From Larix kaempferi (Eukaryota; Streptophyta; Pinopsida; Pinales; Pinaceae), in assembly GCA_027924585.1 (NCBI GenBank), contig BSBM01000602.1, positions 4,091,501-4,155,500 of the forward strand: a stretch of 64,000 bases of DNA. Reading direction: 5' to 3'. The notes beneath the pieces are model-generated. The model saw only the letters and a program-made list of their open reading frames with translations. It did no database searches and had not been told where the DNA came from. A program made the position numbers and the translations under genes. This document shows, piece after piece, positions 1 to 10,900 of this stretch; position 1 is the stretch's first letter; each line of letters starts with the position of its first letter.

Positions 1-263
1 ACATTAATTAATATATCTATTACACAATATTTATGAATGGGCTTGCACAGTGTTTGCCTCTTACTTTCCATCTTTGATGGGTCATTAAACAATTTTCTAG
101 GTTTGACTTTGTTTACAAGTGTTCTTACGTGTTCATTTATTTTGAATTTTTTGTCATGAGTTTGAGCATCGCCCTGCAAACATGTTGAAGCCTCTAGACC
201 TAAATTGCACAAAAGTTGGAAAAGGATACGAGTTTCGGAAACGGGGAAGTCGTAGAAATGTGA
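1..263. other. Intron 14 sequence left of the first element
   Basis: AT-rich DNA with no coding signal. It belongs to the GlnRS intron if the remaining exons lie beyond the left edge. Confidence 0.5.
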
Positions 264-467
264 TGTAACAACAATAATATTAAATAATCAGTAGTAATTA
301 AGAATGACTAAAAGACACGACCCTACATGAATGGTCATCTTAGGGCCTATAAAAACAAGGCCAATATTCATTGTACCATCATCATCTTTTATTCAATATT
401 ATTTAATATATATATATACAGTTTTGTGTATTTAATACTTATAAGCTTCCGCATTTATAGCGTAACA
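264..467 (+). repeat. 5' LTR of the gene-fragment element
   Basis: 204 bp beginning TGTAACAACAATAATATT and ending TAACA directly before the primer-binding site. It shares about 150 bp with the right repeat, including TGTACCATCATCATCTTTTA. CCTATAAAAAC at 345-355 is a TATA candidate. Confidence 0.75.
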
Positions 468-468
468 T

Positions 469-480
469 TGCTATCAGAGC
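469..480 (+). promoter_or_regulatory. Primer-binding site (tRNA-iMet type)
   Basis: TGCTATCAGAGC differs by one base from TGGTATCAGAGC, the complement of the plant initiator tRNA-Met 3' end. It lies one base after the 5' LTR. Confidence 0.75.
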
Positions 481-503
481 TGAAAATATTGGTGTCACAC
501 AAC

Positions 504-683
504 ATGTGTGATATGCTTGAAATGCTTAAAGCAATTGATAAAAAATTAGAGTCAATTGTAGCTGCTAAACGAGACAGTTCCCACAAGTTAGTAGACGAAG
601 ACGAATTAATGGAAAGAGACAAATGTAAAGCAGAAATAAAAGCGAGTTCTAGCTTGAAGGACACCACCCTGGATTCACAATGA
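504..683 (+). CDS. Short helical ORF of the gene-fragment element
   Basis: A 59-residue frame beginning MCDMLEMLKAIDKKLESIVA, rich in K, E and L, directly after the primer site. It could be a remnant of a coiled-coil gag-like protein such as that of the element at 37,831-40,166. The family is not recognised. Confidence 0.35.
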   Translation: MCDMLEMLKAIDKKLESIVAAKRDSSHKLVDEDELMERDKCKAEIKASSSLKDTTLDSQ

Positions 684-2260
684 AAATCAAAAGCTTGGCT
701 GCAATAAGCAGTAATTCATCCCATAACAAATTCCAAAGTTCTGACAGCATAGAGCTGGATGCCCATGATATCAAAGATGGCAACCCACAGGATTTGTCTG
801 ATGTCTGTAGTGACAAATTGGAACTAGAGAATGGACATTCTGATCCCGAGACCACTGTAGTTGATGGTAGTTCTTTGAAGAATATACAACAGACATATCT
901 AATTAGAGATGATGATACTGATATAGAGGGAATGACCTTAAGACAGATTCAGTGGGATGTTAAAAGCGAAGAAGAAATCTAGTCCTGCAAAGTCCCAGAA
1001 AAAAAGTGACAACTTGACTGCTGGTAACTCCAAGTGCCACCTTGGCATTAACTCTGATCAAAGGGATAACGTTTGTAGTTCAAGATCATCCAAGAAGAGG
1101 AAGTGTGAATTTGAAGAAGAAAATGTGACAACACGAGAGCAAATTCGAGATCCCAGAAAAGAGAGGTTTCCAAATCCCAAGCAAGGTCAGACTTTAGGGA
1201 GTCACAAACAAAAGGTACCTAAAATTGTTAGTTCTCAGAGTAGTCAAAGCTGTGTGCAGTCCATAAATGAAATTTTTTCATTGGAAAGTGGAAAACAACA
1301 GGATATTACTTACTTAACAGATTTAGAGAACTCTAGTCAAGATGTCCCATCTTTGGAAAATGTGGTGAATTCCAGCAGTGAATGCAAATTAGGATTGGCT
1401 AACAATTCCACACAGAGGTAGCTGATTGCCAACAAAATGTAGTTGAAATGATGGAGTTAGATTCTTCTCCAAGAATGAGGCACCAAATTGAAAATGAGTC
1501 TGATAAACAAACTATACAGAAGGTCCAAATTCTAGTTAATGTTGAACCATCTGCAGATACTCTCAAGCACAAATGTGATGTGCTGTTGATTAATTCTGAG
1601 GCAGTTAATTCTAATTCTGGATCCAAGAGTTATGAGTTGTCACTTTTGTCTGAGGAAAGTTATTGTGTACAAAAGCTTAGATCTTTATCACCAGGAGCTA
1701 AATTAAAACCATTTCCTTCAAGTGGTGAAGTTATTCAAGGTAAACAGATGGACAATTTATCTATTGTTTGGAAGCCAGAGAGTAGTATTATTGAAAAGTG
1801 TACGCTTGAGAATTTTCACTCAGGAAGTGTAACTGCATCTAATGTCATTGATGCGAACCCATCATCTACGTCACCTGTCAAGCTTTTTGCAGCTGAGGTG
1901 CTTGACAAAGAGCAAGATAATTGTGGTGATGCTTTTCAGCAGCAACCAGCAGAGCTGCCTTCAGTGAGAAAGTCAATGTCTCCCATATCATGAAAAAGAC
2001 TTCTGCAAGCTGCAGATTTTAGAAGTGCATTCATGAAGTCTCGCCCTCCAGAAATTTCATCTCAGCTGAGTGAATTGGATGCAATGGATCCAAGAGTTGA
2101 ATCACTCGATGCTTATTTAAAGTCCTTGCAAAGCCCAGATGGTGCACAACAGTTTAGAGGGGATGATAATTTTGGGGTTCGGTGCCATCGGTGCAAAATA
2201 CAGTACCATGGTAATGGTTTTTATGTGTTGGGAGAACACCTCAAACAGATCAATCTGTGA
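680..2260 (+). pseudogene. Host-like unidentified protein fragment, frameshifted
   Basis: A Ser/Lys-rich, protein-like text runs through several frames: 680-982, 957-1421 (GMLKAKKKSSPAKSQKK), 1448-1993 and, in the same frame after one TGA, 2033-2260 (DAMDPRVESLDAYLKSLQS, GVRCHRCKIQYHGNGFYVL). The breaks are at about 960, about 1425 and 1991. CHRC followed by basic residues hints at a half zinc-binding site. I do not recognise the parent gene. Its place between LTR and SF3B1-like text suggests capture by the retroelement. Confidence 0.5.
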
Positions 2261-2268
2261 AGGACTAT

Positions 2269-2562
2269 TATGCCAGAGGAGTATAATTTGCTCAAGTGGG
2301 AGAAAGACATTGAAGAGTGGAACAGCCATTAACTGACGAGAAATTGGATGAAATTTTTCCTCATGAAGGTTACAAGATCTTGGACCATCATGCTTTGTAT
2401 GTGCCTATGAGGACCTCAGCTAAGAAGCTGCTTGCAACTCTGATTCTGGCGACACCCTTGTATTGCGTCCCTGAAGAAAATCGTGGCCAACAGTTCAATG
2501 TTCCCAAGGAAGTGGTCGATAAGTTGCCTTTCGCAAAGCCTGAGGATTATCCATAGCTTGGT
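2269..2562 (+). pseudogene. SF3B1-like splicing-factor fragment inside the retroelement
   Basis: The text MPEEYNLLKWEKDIEEWN, then after a one-base shift PLTDEKLDEIFPHEGYKILD, and then VPEENRGQQF and LPFAKPEDYP follow the N-terminal to HEAT-repeat junction of plant SF3B1 (spliceosome U2 snRNP). In the intact protein this region reads PLTDEELDAMFP..GYKIL, with a KPEDYQYFG block. About 96 residues are kept, with a frameshift near 2,320 and a stop (TAG) at 2554-2556. It cannot make a functional product. Plant SF3B1 genes can be intronless, so the lack of introns does not prove an RNA intermediate. Confidence 0.75.
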
Positions 2563-2590
2563 ATGTGGCTAAATGAGGGGGTCATGACTC

Positions 2591-2866
2591 ATGACGCGAT
2601 TATTTAAAAAGCTGAATAGAACTCGGGTCGATGCTGTCACAAAGCGGGTTCCATCATATGCCAGTTCCGTCGATAGTGTTAACCAAGTGTGGGCCTTGAA
2701 GATTATGTCCAACGATTTACTACCCATTTATTCGGATTTGGAACTTGCGATTTCCACATCTCAGGGTATCGTGGCGGATATCATTAACTCAGACTCAGTC
2801 ACTGAGAAAGGAATGAAACCCAATTTCACACGAGTCGTGACCTTACATAAAGATCATGACTTTTAG
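2591..2866 (+). CDS. Unrecognised 91-residue ORF in the retroelement
   Basis: The frame MTRLFKKLNRTRVDAVTKRV ... VVTLHKDHDF lies between the SF3B1-like text and the right LTR. No known domain is seen. It may be further captured sequence. Confidence 0.25.
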   Translation: MTRLFKKLNRTRVDAVTKRVPSYASSVDSVNQVWALKIMSNDLLPIYSDLELAISTSQGIVADIINSDSVTEKGMKPNFTRVVTLHKDHDF

Positions 2867-3004
2867 GTTAAGTAAAGAATAGTCACATTAAAAAGTCAAT
2901 TTCGTTTACCTTGAAGAGGGAGATTAGAATTATGTCATTACAAAAAGGAAGTTATTGATTAGGGAGCGAAGGTCTAAAGTTTATTTTATAAATAAAAATT
3001 AGTT

Positions 3005-3060
3005 TATATATATATATTGGTTGAGAGTATATACTATATATATATATATATATATATATA
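3005..3060. repeat. (TA)n microsatellite
   Basis: Two runs of alternating TA, one inside the element here and another at 3317-3341 within the right LTR. The second explains why the LTR end cannot be aligned. Confidence 0.85.
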
Positions 3061-3176
3061 GTGAAAGGATTATGAAGAATTCCTGTAGTTCTATTAATAC
3101 GGAAATTTAAGAGCAATGCAGGAACAAAAAAAAAATTCTAGCTTTGAGGACAAATCCTTCTTCATGGGAGCAGCAA

Positions 3177-3345
3177 TGTAACAACAATAATATTAAATAA
3201 TCAATAGTAGTTAAGAATGACTAAAAGGCGTTACCCTACATGAATTGTCACCATGGAGCCTATAAAAGCTAGGCCAACAATCATTGTACCATCATCATCT
3301 TTTATTCAATAGATAATATATATATATATATATATATATTCAAGG
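3177..3345 (+). repeat. 3' LTR of the gene-fragment element, right end eroded
   Basis: It begins TGTAACAACAATAATATT after TTCATGGGAGCAGCAA, a weak polypurine tract. Similarity to 264-420 continues to the (TA)n run and then stops, about 45 bp short of a full LTR. Confidence 0.7.
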
Positions 3346-4147
3346 CACTTGTCTATGCATGATAGTGTTAGATCTGTGTTACTTAATACTGGGTTGTAAG
3401 AAAATATTCAGATCTGTAATAACCTCTAAATACTGCACATCTGTGGGTCTTGATGGATTATTTGTGGCTGAAGTCAATTCTAATCAATTCATACACATGC
3501 CAACTCCATGCACTTTGGTCAAGGCACTGGGTTATGTGAAATCACCATTAATATATAATGAAAACCATAAATGTCTGTTTTGTCAAACCCAAAAGTTATC
3601 TTTGATTTTAACGACAGATTTGACAATCCTTCTAGGGAATCCCTCCTTGTGCCAGAGGAGAGCTGGCCTAAAGTTAGGAGGACAACCACCAAAGTGACGG
3701 TGGGTAGTTGGACTTGTCTTTTGAAGTGCAAACCCTGGCAGTAATAGGTATGGTTAATGTTTATGGAGATAATCTAAGTTAATTACTTACTGTTTCGTAG
3801 TGAAATTATTAAATCTTGAAACAGATCTAAATTTAGGTACTTGGTGATTTATGACTTTCACTGCACTCAGTCAAAAGTTGGTTTTGAGACGGGTAGTCCA
3901 TGATCATTCTAGCTGGCTTAATTACTTCGCCAGCCAAACAACACACTCGTGGCACATGACCTTGCTGAATGGGTGAACCAAAAAAAAATGAAAAAATCAA
4001 CCTTGAAAGCTAGGGACATGGAAGGTGGTATTACAGCCCATCACCAGAGGATTTTCTTAAAGGTTGACAAGATCATGTGGACTGGGCAGTGAGCATGGAT
4101 TAGCCTAGTCTACCCAAGTTTCTAACCTACATTGGACCCCAATTATC
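3346..4147. other. Intronic DNA without an identified gene
   Basis: A 112-codon frame at 3359-3697 has no recognisable domain and no neighbours that would support it. The rest is non-coding. Confidence 0.4.
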
Positions 4148-4228
4148 CCCATTTCCAAAGTCTCACTTCCAATAATTTTCTTCCCATTTCCAAAATCTCA
4201 CTTCCAATAATTTTCTTCCCATTTCCAA
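4148..4228. repeat. 35-bp tandem repeat, 2.3 copies
   Basis: The unit starts CCCATTTCCAAAGTCTCACT and ends AATAATTTTCTT. It lies at 4148-4182 and 4183-4217 (one base different), with a partial third copy. Confidence 0.9.
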
Positions 4229-4329
4229 TTCTCAGTGCAGATTATGTATAACCAGATTATTCCACATATGTAAACAGTCAAAAAAGGTGTCAGCCAGTTT
4301 TTGTCTTTGATAGTGGAAGAAGCACTCTT

Positions 4330-4500
4330 GATGTTATAGTTGAGTGGTCCATTGGGCTGCGGTCAACGGTTGACATGAGATGTCACCATGCTAATTACCC
4401 AGGCTCGAACCCCACAATGAATAGAGTGCCTGTGAAAAAATGGGCCCAGTTTGATGGTATTCATATGAGAATTAATTTAATAATAAAAAAATAAAATATA
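4330..4500 (+). mobile_element. Candidate tRNA-derived SINE
   Basis: TAGTTGAGTGG at 4337-4347 fits the RNA polymerase III A box and GGCTCGAACCC at 4402-4412 fits the B box. The segment ends in an A-rich tail (AATAAAAAAATAAAATATAAAA). A second A-box-like TAGTTCAGTGG at about 4509 suggests a degenerate neighbour. No target duplication was established. Confidence 0.45.
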
Positions 4501-4830
4501 AAAAGGTTATAGTTCAGTGGCGCTTGAGAGGTTAACCACATGTAGGAAAGTATATTTGTTAAAGGTTTTTTTTTGTAGACCAGCCCAATTTGAAAAGGAT
4601 GGCCTGTTGGTACAATAATATGCAATTATCTAGAAAAGAGATCATGAGTCAAGAATGCCATTTACTTTTGTTTCACAAATATGAAGAATTATTGCAGATC
4701 GTGCCCACAATGAGACTGCCATGATGCATATAAAATGAATGTCTCCAAAATTTAACATTTAAAAAACGAGTACTACTTCTATGGAAGGGATATTAAAAAC
4801 AACTATACATGAGAAAGATAGAGGGCTTAC

Positions 4831-4929
4831 TGAATGCGTGATATTCTCAAGAGAATCCACAATGCAATGTGTATAGTCATAGCTTGGATAAATGCACCAT
4901 TTATCTCCTGCATGTGGATGGGGTGTAAA
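4831..4929 (-). CDS. GlnRS exon 14 (residues 433-465), last exon in the window
   Basis: A 99-bp exon encoding [20 protein letters not shown] and [13 protein letters not shown], with acceptor GCCTTCAG and donor GTAAGC, phase 0. The H(P/A).(A/T)GD.WCIYP.YD(Y/F)(A/T)H.(I/V).D..E.ITHS block is diagnostic for GlnRS. The next family segment (LCTLEFE...) was not found to the left. Confidence 0.95.
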
Positions 4930-7900
4930 CTGAAGGCAAAGTAAAAAGTTCAGTCAACAAAACGCAAAACAACAATCATAAATTCAAATAGCGTTCTTTC
5001 AAAAACTCAAATCTTACCTTTATCCGATAAGCAATTAGATCATACATATTATAATTATCACTTTGCATATCTTGTTTCATGCGAAGTGTTGCCTTTCCTT
5101 CATCAATCATTCCCCGCTTCATTTCATCAAACAACATTAAAGACTCTGCAATAGGACGATTTCTCCATGGAGAATCTAGTTTTTTCTCCCTATACTCCTT
5201 TACTTCTTCAGGCATCTGCGAAAAAGATTTCATTGATAGATAAGCCATCAAGAATGGCTCCAATTCCTGAATCCATTTATGATAAATATCTACTTTTGTG
5301 TATGTTTATACTCAGTTGTTTCTTATCTCTTAAATATATGTAACAAAAAAAGAAAAAGATGTAATTAGAAAGCTTTTGGTAGAAATATTACGTTGTTTGA
5401 ATGGTACTTACCTGATGATCAACATATGCATGACCACGTTTGATCAACTCCACTGCCAGATCATAAAGCTCTTGAAAATAGTCACTGCTATAGGTTATCT
5501 GCAACAGCAAGACAGAAATTAACGTTTTTCAAGATGGAGCATAATATCCTGCCCCCTCAATGCTTACAGAGATGGAGTATTATATACTGTAATTCCAGGC
5601 CCATTAGCAGCTTTTGGCTACTAGTGAATATTAATATAATATTATATCGTTCTTTATTTCTATGTTAGAGAAGAGACAAATTAGCGTTTCCCGTTTAACC
5701 ATATATCAAAGGCATACCTTGAAAGGGCCCCAGCCCATCCAATTTACAATTTCTTGAATATGGTCAATATATTCTTTTTTCTCAGCCTCTGGATTTGTAT
5801 CATCAAACCTGCAAAAAAGAAGATCCAAACCAGATCAACCATAAAAGACAAACAAACATTTGTATAAGCACAGCCCAAATTTCCAATCCAATCCATTCAA
5901 AGTTTCAAACTCACTACTATGTCACTTAGACTTGTACTTGTTTATTCCTTGCTTGTTTTCTGACTCGATACTGCCTTATATATTTTCTTTGCTGCAACTT
6001 CTCATCTTCTGGAAGAGATTAATATGTGATAACGGAAAATTACTACATGCACCTCATTCAGACAACCTGGCTATCCCCTTTTAGGCATATCAGTCTAATG
6101 TTGGCATTCTGTTACCCCTCATATTGTATGAGGATAACACATGTGATCTTCATCACATCATTTGCAAAAATTTTCACAAAGATCGAGCTTGCAGGACTTC
6201 ATGGCTAGACATCTAAATGGGTAGGGGGTACCCTTGTGTTCTTCACTTAGAGGTGGTGCTTTTTAAGGGTGGAGACTCGGAGAGGTGGCCATGGTGATTG
6301 ACTACGAGGTTTGGTGTGATGTACTCATAGTGTTAATTGGTGAGTATGTTGTGCTTAGCTAGTAAAAGTGCCCATACGATGATGCACTCCCTCTTAATTG
6401 ATGATTAAAAGGAAGAATAACTAAATTAGAAAACAATTAATTTTATGGGAACCGATCAACTTAGTGTCTCCCTACGATTGAAGTGTTAATAATTGCATTT
6501 TTCAAGTAATGGATAAATTAAAGTGTCTTACCTTTGGTTTTCTAAAGTTTTAGTGTCATTAATTAAAGTCAATCATAGAAAAGAACTTTATCACACTAAT
6601 TAACAACAGTACTTAAAGTCTGCACTTTAGATTAATTTAATTCACTTAAGAGGGGCACTGGGCACTATGGTCCCTTATTGCAACTTAATGAATGATAAAT
6701 GTTGGAGCATCCTAGGGGATTTGAAGACACTTGACACATGAGGAATCTTATCATGACATAGCTATTAAAGCCTTGTAAAGTGATAGCCTTTAATGGTGGA
6801 ATGTGATGGATGTTTGACTTTTGTTGACTGGAGGACACAACACAAGGAGGCTTATTGCTCTAACACCCTAGTTCCTTTTTGTGTTGCTCTCATTTGGAGG
6901 TTAATCAATGAGTGCTAAGCTTCTAGATGCCATGGAACTCTCTCTTAGAAATTGAAGAAAAGATTATTAAAAAATCATTTTTATGAGAAGACACACTCCC
7001 TTTTTAAGCATTTTATTGGTCAAAGATGCCACACGTGCGGAATTAGTTGAGCTCGCACATTCACCAAGGAAGTAGTTGGATCTATTCACATGTGGAAGTT
7101 ATCTTCTCTATGGCACATTTGTTGGTTAGTTATGGAAGTTGAGGCAAGCACTTCTTTCAAGGTGACTGTTACAGCTTGAACTAGTTGGTATAGTTAAAGC
7201 CACAAAAGAACACAGCTAACCCAACTATAACCTAGAGGTGTTATCCACTGCCACCTTGATAACCACATCTCGGCACTTCTGGTTGGCTCTTCTCCAACCC
7301 GGGGGGGGCTTTGCTAGATACAAATGCTAGTCTACGAGAATGAGGGAAAAAGGTGATTTCGAAGAGTTAGCCTTAGCAAAACTTGAGGTCTTCTTTATAA
7401 TATAGGTGATGATAGGATTATGAAGACTAGTCCCAATCCCCTAGGCTACAAGAATGAGGGAAAAAGGTGATTTCGAAGAGTTACCCTTAGCAAAACTTGA
7501 GGTCTTCTTTATAATATAGGTGATGACAGGATTATGAAGACTAGTGTCAATCCCTAGGGCTTATGGAGTCTCATGATGATCCCCCCGATGCCTTGTCTGA
7601 AAGTGTTTGACTAGAACCCCTGCAAAGCAAGACAAATTCCTACCCCAAAACTCTTGAACTTCATGCAAAATTTACCAAGGAAGGGTGGCCTTAGCACACA
7701 CCTACAATATGTAACCCAAGCTTGTGCCCTAGAGTCTAGACTATGCAAGCTTGATCCGTAACCCCTCCGAAGATAACCAAATCACAGGACAAACCACAAG
7801 ACTAAAATACAAAATAACCAAGGAAATAATTCCCCATTTAATCCACCTAAGCAAAACTACTTTCTTAGTGAACCAAGTTAAAGATCTTACAATGCCAAAA

Positions 7901-10900
7901 GATACATGTTACCTCAATATTCAGCCACCAAGAAAACCCAAGAGAAGAAAACCTTTAACTTCAAAATGCTCCATAAAGATATGTCAATTAGGCTCCAAAA
8001 GAGAGAGAGCTCTCAAAATCCAACCATGACTTCAAATGAGGAATTGGCTCTCTTTATTTAAGAGAGTAGCCTAACTTCCTTTACAATAAAATATTAATTT
8101 ATCCTTAGATTTAGCCTAGGGTGGGGGTAAGCAAATGGCAAAAGCCCACTAAAGCTAGCAAACTCCTAACAAATCATAAAATAAAGTGGCCAATTGCCAC
8201 ACGTACAATACAAAGATACATGAGGCACAAGGGAGGGGGACACCTCCAACAAGCAAGGGACAAATGCTAAGTGATGATGCCACGTGGCCTCCAAAGGCTT
8301 CAGCCATACAATGCTCCAAGCAAGTGATGTCCACAAGCCACCCTACAAGAGAGGTCTCTCCAATAAATGCCAAGTTTGACCAATGAAAAGGATCCTCTAA
8401 CACCAACGCTCCAAGTAGAATAGTGTCCACATGCCCAATGAAAATGTACCAAAGGATGTCCGCATATCAGCAAGCTCCAATCTTCAAAGGTTTCCAAGAG
8501 GGTTTCAAGCAAGTAATGCCCATATTCCAAGGAGAAAGTCCACATACTAATGAAATTGGACCAAAGAATGTTCATAACCTAACATACATAAGGTTGCTCC
8601 ATACCAAAGTGTCCATACAATAGAAAAAAGCCCTAGATGGCGCTCCAATGGCTCAAGGCTCCTCCAAAAGATGAAAGAACTTATGAAAGGGCAACAGTCC
8701 AGTGGTGAGGGGTCCTTTTCATGCATGCAGTACATATCGGCCTCCATATGAGCAACAATTACTCCCAAAAGAAAGACTGATGTTTTGAGGAGACTCCAGC
8801 ATGTTGCAAGGAGACCTGCAAGAGATTTAAAAGATCTCTAATATGATCACATAGACTGAAAGTTGTACCGTTATAAGGTCTGAAACAGCTATGCAGCCTC
8901 TTCAACTATTATTTCAGATTCAAAATACCTCTTCTAAAGGAGCACGGACAGCCAAAAACCATCCACTGGTGACTGACCGATCTCCAGCTGCTAAAGTTTG
9001 GAGGTATGCATCGAAAGGTATATAAGAAACTCTTGGGAGGCCACCATACTCGGCAAAATCACAAAAGGAGATGGCTCCATGCTACAGGAATTCTGGATCA
9101 GACATCTTCTACCACTGTGTGCAAGTGAGACTAGGCTCCAATAGTTTAGATTTGAGCCCTCAATCTAAACACCAACTGTTCCTAACAGCAAGCATGTATT
9201 CCAAGGTGGATCAGCCCTCTTAGGGCTGCTTTTTTTAGAGGAAACATGCCCGGACACTCATTTTCAGGATTGCCCTATACAGATCCACACAGACTTTAAA
9301 AGATGGGATTATTTGCTGGTTTTAAAACGCCCAGAACTACTGTTTTGTGCCCACAGAATTAACGCAGAACTGCTTTTTTGATGTTTTACCAACCAGCATT
9401 GGGGATTAAGGGATGTACCCAAAATTAAGGATTGAGGCCTTTTGTGTCCTCAGAACTGCCCAGAAGCAGAGAAATGATGCTTGTTTATTGCACAGGTCGC
9501 CTCAGAATTAGAAGGTAAGGCTCCTTTGATACTGGTTTCATGCCCAGAATTTGCAACGGTGAGGATACACTGCTGTACTTCCAGATCTGGCCCAGAAATT
9601 CCTCCTATTGCTGCTCTCATGCTCAGACTTCCCAGATTAAGGGAATGAGGTGCCCAGATTTGGATTCAAAGCTCTTTGTTCATTATTGTTTCTCTTGCTG
9701 CTGTTTGAAGACCTGGAGCAACCCCTGACTTGATTCAAATACCAAAAAACAGCCCAACATTCAAAACGGAGTTTGTCACTGCTGTTGGAAGGCGAATTCA
9801 TGCCAAGAAGTCTTCAAACAGTACCCACATCCGCTAGAATAATCTCTGTTCTGTTGTTTTGAGGCTCAGTACAATCCAAATATTCCCTTATTATTGTTCT
9901 TATCCACGGAAAATTGTCAGAATGCCTCCAAAACTCCTCTGAAGAATTAAGTGAATGCCCTATAGAAATAGCGGGGTCACAGTAACTTCATCAAATAAAA
10001 AGAGAATATTTTATTCCTTGCTCAAGTTGTTTAAGCATGACACATGCTCCAAGACTTGTTCAACCTACAGTCCATGCGCACTTGGGAGGTTTTTTGCACT
10101 TGACGAGGGCACATCACATGAAGGAGGAACCTTTTCATACATGGAAGCTTCTCAAGGGCACACTTGTGGAGAATGATTGTCAAACCTTGGTCAAAGTGTT
10201 TGTCTACCTTGGCAAGCACCCCAGCTTCTTGGCCTTGGTGGATCTCACCAACTCCATTTGTTTATTATTGTTGAACTCTTGTCAAAGAGTTGGTTACATG
10301 AAAACTTTTATTGTATTACTTCCCTTGGAGAAAACAGTGGATCTAACCACTAGCTTGCTATTTCTAAAAAAATAGTTGAGCAAATAGTGGATCTAGAAAG
10401 GGAAATTATTGTTTTATTGCAAAGAAAGTTAAGCTACACTCTATATAAAGAGTAGCCCTTCCTCATCTATTTTCATGTTGATTTGTGAGGATCTTTCTCC
10501 TCTTGGGAGTATTATTGTATATCTTTTGGAGGATGTAATGGAGGTATGAAAGCTCTTTCTATTTCATGTGAAGCTTAAGTTAGACTTTCAAGTTACTCCA
10601 AAAGCGTATACACCATGTTTGGGGTGCTTGATGAAATTTGAGGTACATGGTGTATGTTCAGCACTTGAATGTTCGTAGATGAATTGTAGCATGAGATATG
10701 GTCCGTAATGGATATTCACACTTGCGATAGCTTGCTAAGTAGATGTCAGACCTCATGTGATCACTGGCTCAATGTTCTTCCCGAGGGCGTTGGAGAGCTC
10801 TTGCTTAGATGGTGGACACCCTGCATGATGGCCACAAGGATTCACCTAGTAAGAAAACACCCTACAGGATGTGAGGAGTGTTGTGCAATGTGGAGGTGGG

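Larger units (their letters stand above)
264..3345 (+). mobile_element. Short-LTR non-autonomous retrotransposon carrying host-like gene fragments
   Basis: Two similar direct repeats, 264-467 and 3177-about 3345, begin TGTAACAACAATAATATTAA and flank 2.7 kb. The first ends in CA and is followed by TGCTATCAGAGC, one mismatch from the iMet-type primer site TGGTATCAGAGC. The inside has no RT, integrase or RNase H. It has a short coiled-coil-like ORF followed by broken ORFs that look like host protein fragments, one resembling SF3B1. This fits the TRIM/LARD type of non-autonomous LTR element with transduced sequence. The right LTR is eroded by a (TA)n tract, so the exact right end and target duplication are uncertain. 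Confidence 0.75.

Noticed and set aside
4330-4420. Possible tRNA gene
   Set aside because: It has A and B boxes but I could not fold a complete cloverleaf, and an A-rich tail follows, which fits a SINE better.
1-4830. Remaining GlnRS exons (LCTLEFE... onward)
   Set aside because: I searched for the conserved blocks after exon 14 on the minus strand and saw none, so they should lie beyond the left edge.
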